Positions 56,700 to 64,000 of a DNA stretch of 64,000 bases are shown here, in pieces. The notes below the pieces were generated by a model. That model saw only the letters and a program-made list of their open reading frames with translations. It had not been told where the DNA came from and ran no database searches. The first letter of the stretch is position 1. Every line of letters begins with the position of its first letter. A program made the position numbers and the translations under genes. Source of the DNA: Helianthus annuus (lineage: Eukaryota; Streptophyta; Magnoliopsida; Asterales; Asteraceae); the NCBI RefSeq assembly GCF_002127325.2, contig NC_035437.2:171412000-171475999 (forward strand), written 5' to 3'.

Positions 56700-56838
56700 G
56701 GGGACATGCCCAAAGGATAACTGAGGATGATCCCGGAGGATCACTGGGGACAAGCCCATAGGATAACTGAGAATGATCCTGGAGGATCACTAGGGACAAG
56801 CCCAAAGGATAACTGGGGACAAGCCCAAAGGATCGTAT
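56700..56838. repeat. Tandem repeat in the Tat-3 spacer
   Basis: Copies of a unit containing CTGGGGACAAGCCCAAAGGA and TAACTGAGGATGATCC, about 50 bases long and partly cut short. Related phrases recur at about 57066-57115. The remaining spacer to 57344 shows nothing else. Confidence 0.8.
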
Positions 56839-57344
56839 GTAAACTGGAGTATGGCCCTTTCTGGCGACTATCCAAACTTAGTGACATGAAAATGTCAAAA
56901 CCTTAGCTAACGTGAAAACGTTAGAAACCTTAGGAACGGATGTATGGTACGTCTACCATTATACGTAGGATCCTAAATATAGCCAGTACGATGAGGTTGT
57001 CAGCCCCGGAAGTGGGTACTGGTCCCAAAGACGTGAACTATATCAGGATCATCGTGCGCTGCTGGCGGAAACTGGGGATAATCCCAAGGATAACTGGGGT
57101 TGGACCCAAGGATCTGCGGTGCTTTTGAAGATCTTTGACGATATGCTGAAGATACCTGAACTTATCATAACTCAAATGTTTCGTGAGTAGAGGATGAAGG
57201 ATACATGATCCTTATCCTTAGGTAAAAAGTAAGAAAATGCAATAGTTTCTAGGATAAGCATATTACCAGAGTAAGGATCACTGATATCACCGGGATCCTT
57301 TAAGGATACTTCAATGTAAGGATCACGTGCACGGAGGATCATGT

Positions 57345-60650
<3,306 letters not shown>

Positions 60651-63214
60651 CTATTGCTCCCTTGGCTTCGAGGTTGGCTTCATAGATGAGGTATAACAAT
60701 CCTTAGCCTCCTGCTGGTCACTATCGATCTTGATTATTCCCCATGGGCTAGGGAGCTTCACACATTGATGGTAGGTAGATGGGACTGCTTTCATATCATG
60801 TATCCAAGGCCTGCCAAGGATAACGTTGCAACAAGATAAACAGTCAATAACACAAAATTTTTGGTAATTATGTAATCCTTCCACGTAGATTGGGAGTTTG
60901 ATGTCCCCCAGAGTTTTCTTCGTCTCCCCACTGAATCCTACAAGCACGGAGGATCTTGGTGTGATGTCTGATTCTGGGATTCCCATTTTCTTCAGGACAT
61001 CAAGCTGGATAATGTTCACTGAGCTCCCTCCATCAATAAGGATCCTGCGGACAAAATGGTTAGAGATAAAGAGAGTGATAACTAAACTATCATGGTGAGG
61101 ATCCTGAATGTTGATGCGATCATCCTCATCAAATGTTATCATCTTCCCTTCTGAGACACTTGATGTTCTAATAGGCCTTTCTCCATTATCCATTTTTGAT
61201 TCTTTTGCATGTCTCTTGGCCGCCGAGAAGGATGTACCACAGATGTCTGATCCTCCGGATATAAAGTTGATCACTTGTGCATTTGCCGGAGGTGCTGGAG
61301 CTTTTTCGGGGATCCTTTCAGGATCCTGGGTCCTTTGCTTTTTCTCCCCAACAACTCTTTTAGATGCCACTTGCTTAGCAGGTATCCGATTTCTTTTCTT
61401 AAGGCTATGCAATCTTCAGTTAGATGCCCGAAATCCTCATGGTATGCACACCATTTTGACTTGTCTTTAGTCCCGGATGGTTTATCATTCTTCCTGGGCC
61501 ATCTAGCTTTTCACCTAGATTCTGCATTGCAAGGATCAGTTCATGATTATCAACGGAGAAACAATATTCTGAGATTGGAGGATAATCTTCATCATCCTCT
61601 TCCTGGTCAACAGCATGCACATTCTTGTTCTCACTTCTATGGTAGGATTTGAATTTGTTGTTCTTGAAGGAGGATCCTTGCTTCTCCGGTTTTGAGGATC
61701 CCACTTGTCTCTCCTGGATCCTCTTGTCATCCTCTAGCCGGATAAACCTGAGTGCTCGAGTTCTTACTTCATCTAAATTCCTGCATGGTGTCATAACAAG
61801 ATCATCATAGAATAATGAATCCTTAAGCAGTCCCATTTTGAAGGCTTCAACAGCCGTAGCCATATCCAAGTTGGGAATGTCCAAGGATTCTTTACTAAAT
61901 TTAGTTATATAATCCCTTAATGATTCATTATGATTTTGAGTTATCCTGTACAAATCACTAGTTAATTTTTCAAATTTTCTGCTACAAGAGAATTGGTTAT
62001 TGAATAAATTAACTAAATTAGCAAATGAAGTAATAGAGTAGGGGGGAAGACTAGCAGCCACTTAAGAGCTGATCCAGTTAGAGTGGATCCAAATCCTTTA
62101 CATAGGCATGCTTCCTTCAACTTTTCTGGGATAGGATTGATTTCCATCCTTTCCCTGTATTGTGCTATATGCTCCTCTGGATCCGTTGTGCCATCATACA
62201 GCTTCATGGTAGGGATATGGAACCTTTTGGGTACCTCTGCATCACAAATTGGTGGTGCAAAGCGCGATACCTTGTGGCTTCCATCTGCAATTCTGGGATA
62301 GGCTTGACTACCCCTGGAACACTTGAGATCATGTCCTTTAGTTTCTGTAATTCCCTGGCCATAGCATGATTGGTACCTGTATCCTGCATGAATCCATGGT
62401 TAGTGGTAGGATAATTATTTAAAGTGTTACCTCCCATTGGGTTCAAGTTAGGGAATCCATATTGCTGGGTTTCTGGAATAACGGAGGGACCAGTGGAAGC
62501 AATGGTCTGCATTGGAATGAAGTCCCTTGATGGACATCTAGACTTCCTGTTTGCAAACTTTTTAGGGATCCTGGCATCTGTAAGGATCCTGGTATCTGGG
62601 ATGATCCTGGAACGAAGGAGGATCCGTGAACCTGGGATGATCCTGGAACAAAAGGAGGATCCTTGGCCCTGGAATGATCCTGGAACAAAGTAGGATCCTC
62701 GAAACTGCTGTGCCCCCGGATAGGCTCCCGGATTCATGGAGGATCCCATGTATTGAGGATAGGATCCAACAGGCTGAAAATGTGAGTCTGATGTCTGAGT
62801 CATTGCTGCCGAGTTGAGATGTGATCCTCTTGACTCCCTATGATTTGCACGTCCGGATCCTGATGGCTGGGGAAGTGATCATTGGAGTATCAAAGCTCAA
62901 GGATTGGGCATCAGTGGAGAATGATCCTCTGCCGCTTTCTTTTTGTCTTTGAGATCTCCAGTTTCCCTGAGGATCCTTTCGTTAGTTTCATCTTGCCGCT
63001 GCATACGATCCTTCATCTGCAAAATTAAAGCAAATACATCACTAGTACTGGGAATAGAAGAATTCATAGCAGAAGAAGATAGAGGTTTAGAGAAGGTGGG
63101 AGTTGATCTCTCTCCGTATTTTTCTGAGATGCCTGCCGGTGGAGGAGGCAAGGTGATCTGTGATGAAGTGACCGCAGACATCGCCGTGGACGTGTTCTTC
63201 AATGATGAAGCCAT
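60651..63214 (-). pseudogene. Tat-3 gag-protease with several frameshifts
   Basis: Starts at ATG 63214-63212 (MASSLKNTSTAMSAV, as in Tat-2). The protein is spread over frames 63214-62897, 62803-62204, 62207-62013, 62061-61420 and 61412-60651. Breaks against Tat-2 are mostly one-base changes in homopolymers (near 62900, 62050 and 61510). The 12-residue GSSFVPGSS repeats are fewer than in Tat-1 and Tat-2. The protease segment near the end (ILIDGGSSVNII) is intact. If the one-base changes are sequencing errors, this gag would be functional. Confidence 0.85.
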
Positions 63215-63271
63215 GTAACTCTCTGAAATGATTTCGAACAAAAGATTTTCTTATGAATGAAGCACCAATGG

Positions 63272-63290
63272 CCCACGGTGGGCGCCAAAC
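63272..63290 (-). promoter_or_regulatory. Primer-binding site of Tat-3
   Basis: Plus-strand CCCACGGTGGGCGCCAAAC adjoins the 5' LTR at 63291. On the minus strand it matches the PBS of Tat-1 and Tat-2. Confidence 0.8.
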
Positions 63291-64000
63291 TGTTTTGGTC
63301 AAAAATCACACAAGGATAATGTAACCAAACTTTATGAAAACGGGGTATGATGCTTGGTTAATTATGAAAGTAAAGGATCACTTCTGTGATAAAGATGCAA
63401 AGACACGATGATTTATACGAGGAAAAAGCCTTGATCAATGAATGATCTCCGGCATAAAAAACCTCGGTGATGGCAATACCGATCACCAACTTCAATATAA
63501 CAAAAATATTGATTACAACTTTGATGATAATGAGCTGAGTACAAGGATCACTATTGCTTTTGGTGTCTAAGTGTGTGAGAGTTGCGTTGTATGTGTGTGT
63601 GTTTCTTCCGAATGAGGAAGAGTGGTATTTATATGTGTGTAGGTGACCTATTTTAGGTAAAAGGAACTAATTATCAGCTCCATTACCCCTTTAGAAATAA
63701 AGACAATCTAGCCTAAATTGCTGCCCATGAATCAAGCCATGTTTCCATATCCTGTGCAACGTCTTTCTTTAATTAAGCTCTTGCCATATTGTGAAGACGC
63801 GTCCCTGGATCATGATGCTAGAGCATATCCTGCTAGATGTTCCTGCAAAACAATATTGTATTAAGCGAAGTGCCGTTAGTATGAGGATCACTATAATGTC
63901 CCATGATCCTGATCCTGAAGTCCTGCTGAGGATCACTGTCTGCCAAAGAAACAAGGATCACTGGTTAGGATCACGTGTAAGGATCACCTATAAAAATCCA
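63291..64000 (-). repeat. 5' LTR of Tat-3, cut by the window end
   Basis: Partner of 53248-53971. Compared with it, this copy has several one-base losses in short runs (for example CCC to CC near 63429 and GGG to GG near 63466) but few substitutions. Confidence 0.9.

Overview
This window is plant nuclear DNA, almost certainly from a eudicot with a large, repeat-rich genome. The reasons are dense nested LTR retrotransposons (Copia, Athila-type Gypsy and Tat-type Gypsy), many TIR-flanked MITEs, GT-AG introns, and one host-gene remnant that matches the plant PHD-finger protein EDM2. Asteraceae is my best guess from the general look of the repeats, but nothing in the sequence proves it. There are no bacterial-style operons, CRISPR arrays or rRNA genes.

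Left end (1-8.4 kb): six exons of an EDM2-like gene can be rebuilt on the minus strand between 704 and 4565, with matching splice phases. Its introns hold three separate TIR or foldback elements (868-1848, 2839-3250, 3768-4180). More MITEs follow (4843-5161, 5398-5648, 5673-6017). Next comes a 1.9-kb MULE-like element with a 9-bp target duplication (6451-8344), which contains another element built from TATCCGAA repeats.

First nest (8.4-29.9 kb): a small TIR element (8409-29871) was hit by a 443-bp-LTR Copia element (8688-29017, TSD gatta). That Copia was hit in reverse orientation by an Athila-type Gypsy element with 1380-bp LTRs (12037-25635, TSD ctagg). By eye the Copia LTRs differ by about 1 percent and the Athila LTRs by about 0.7 percent, which fits the nesting order.

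Middle (29.9-42.1 kb): intergenic DNA with GC-hairpin repeats and one MITE, then eight copies of a 371-bp tandem repeat. The repeat array is split by a 5.9-kb LTR element that has perfect boundaries and an intact 750-residue gag but no pol (34721-40632), a gag-only element of the TR-GAG type.

Second nest (42.1-64 kb): Tat-clade Gypsy elements inserted into each other. A reverse-strand pol relic (Tat-0) is interrupted by Tat-1 (LTR 43734-44452 plus gag). Tat-1 is interrupted in its gag by Tat-2 (LTR 46756-47473, gag-protease, pol). Tat-2 is interrupted in its integrase by a reverse Tat-3 (53248 to past the window end). In Tat-2 and Tat-3 the gag-protease frame and the RT-RNaseH-integrase frame are the same frame, separated by one UAG in the context CAA-UAG-CAA-UUA, a classic read-through context. 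Tat-3 also carries a multi-exon antisense ORF between pol and its 3' LTR. The two most interesting signals are that conserved stop and the EDM2-like gene.
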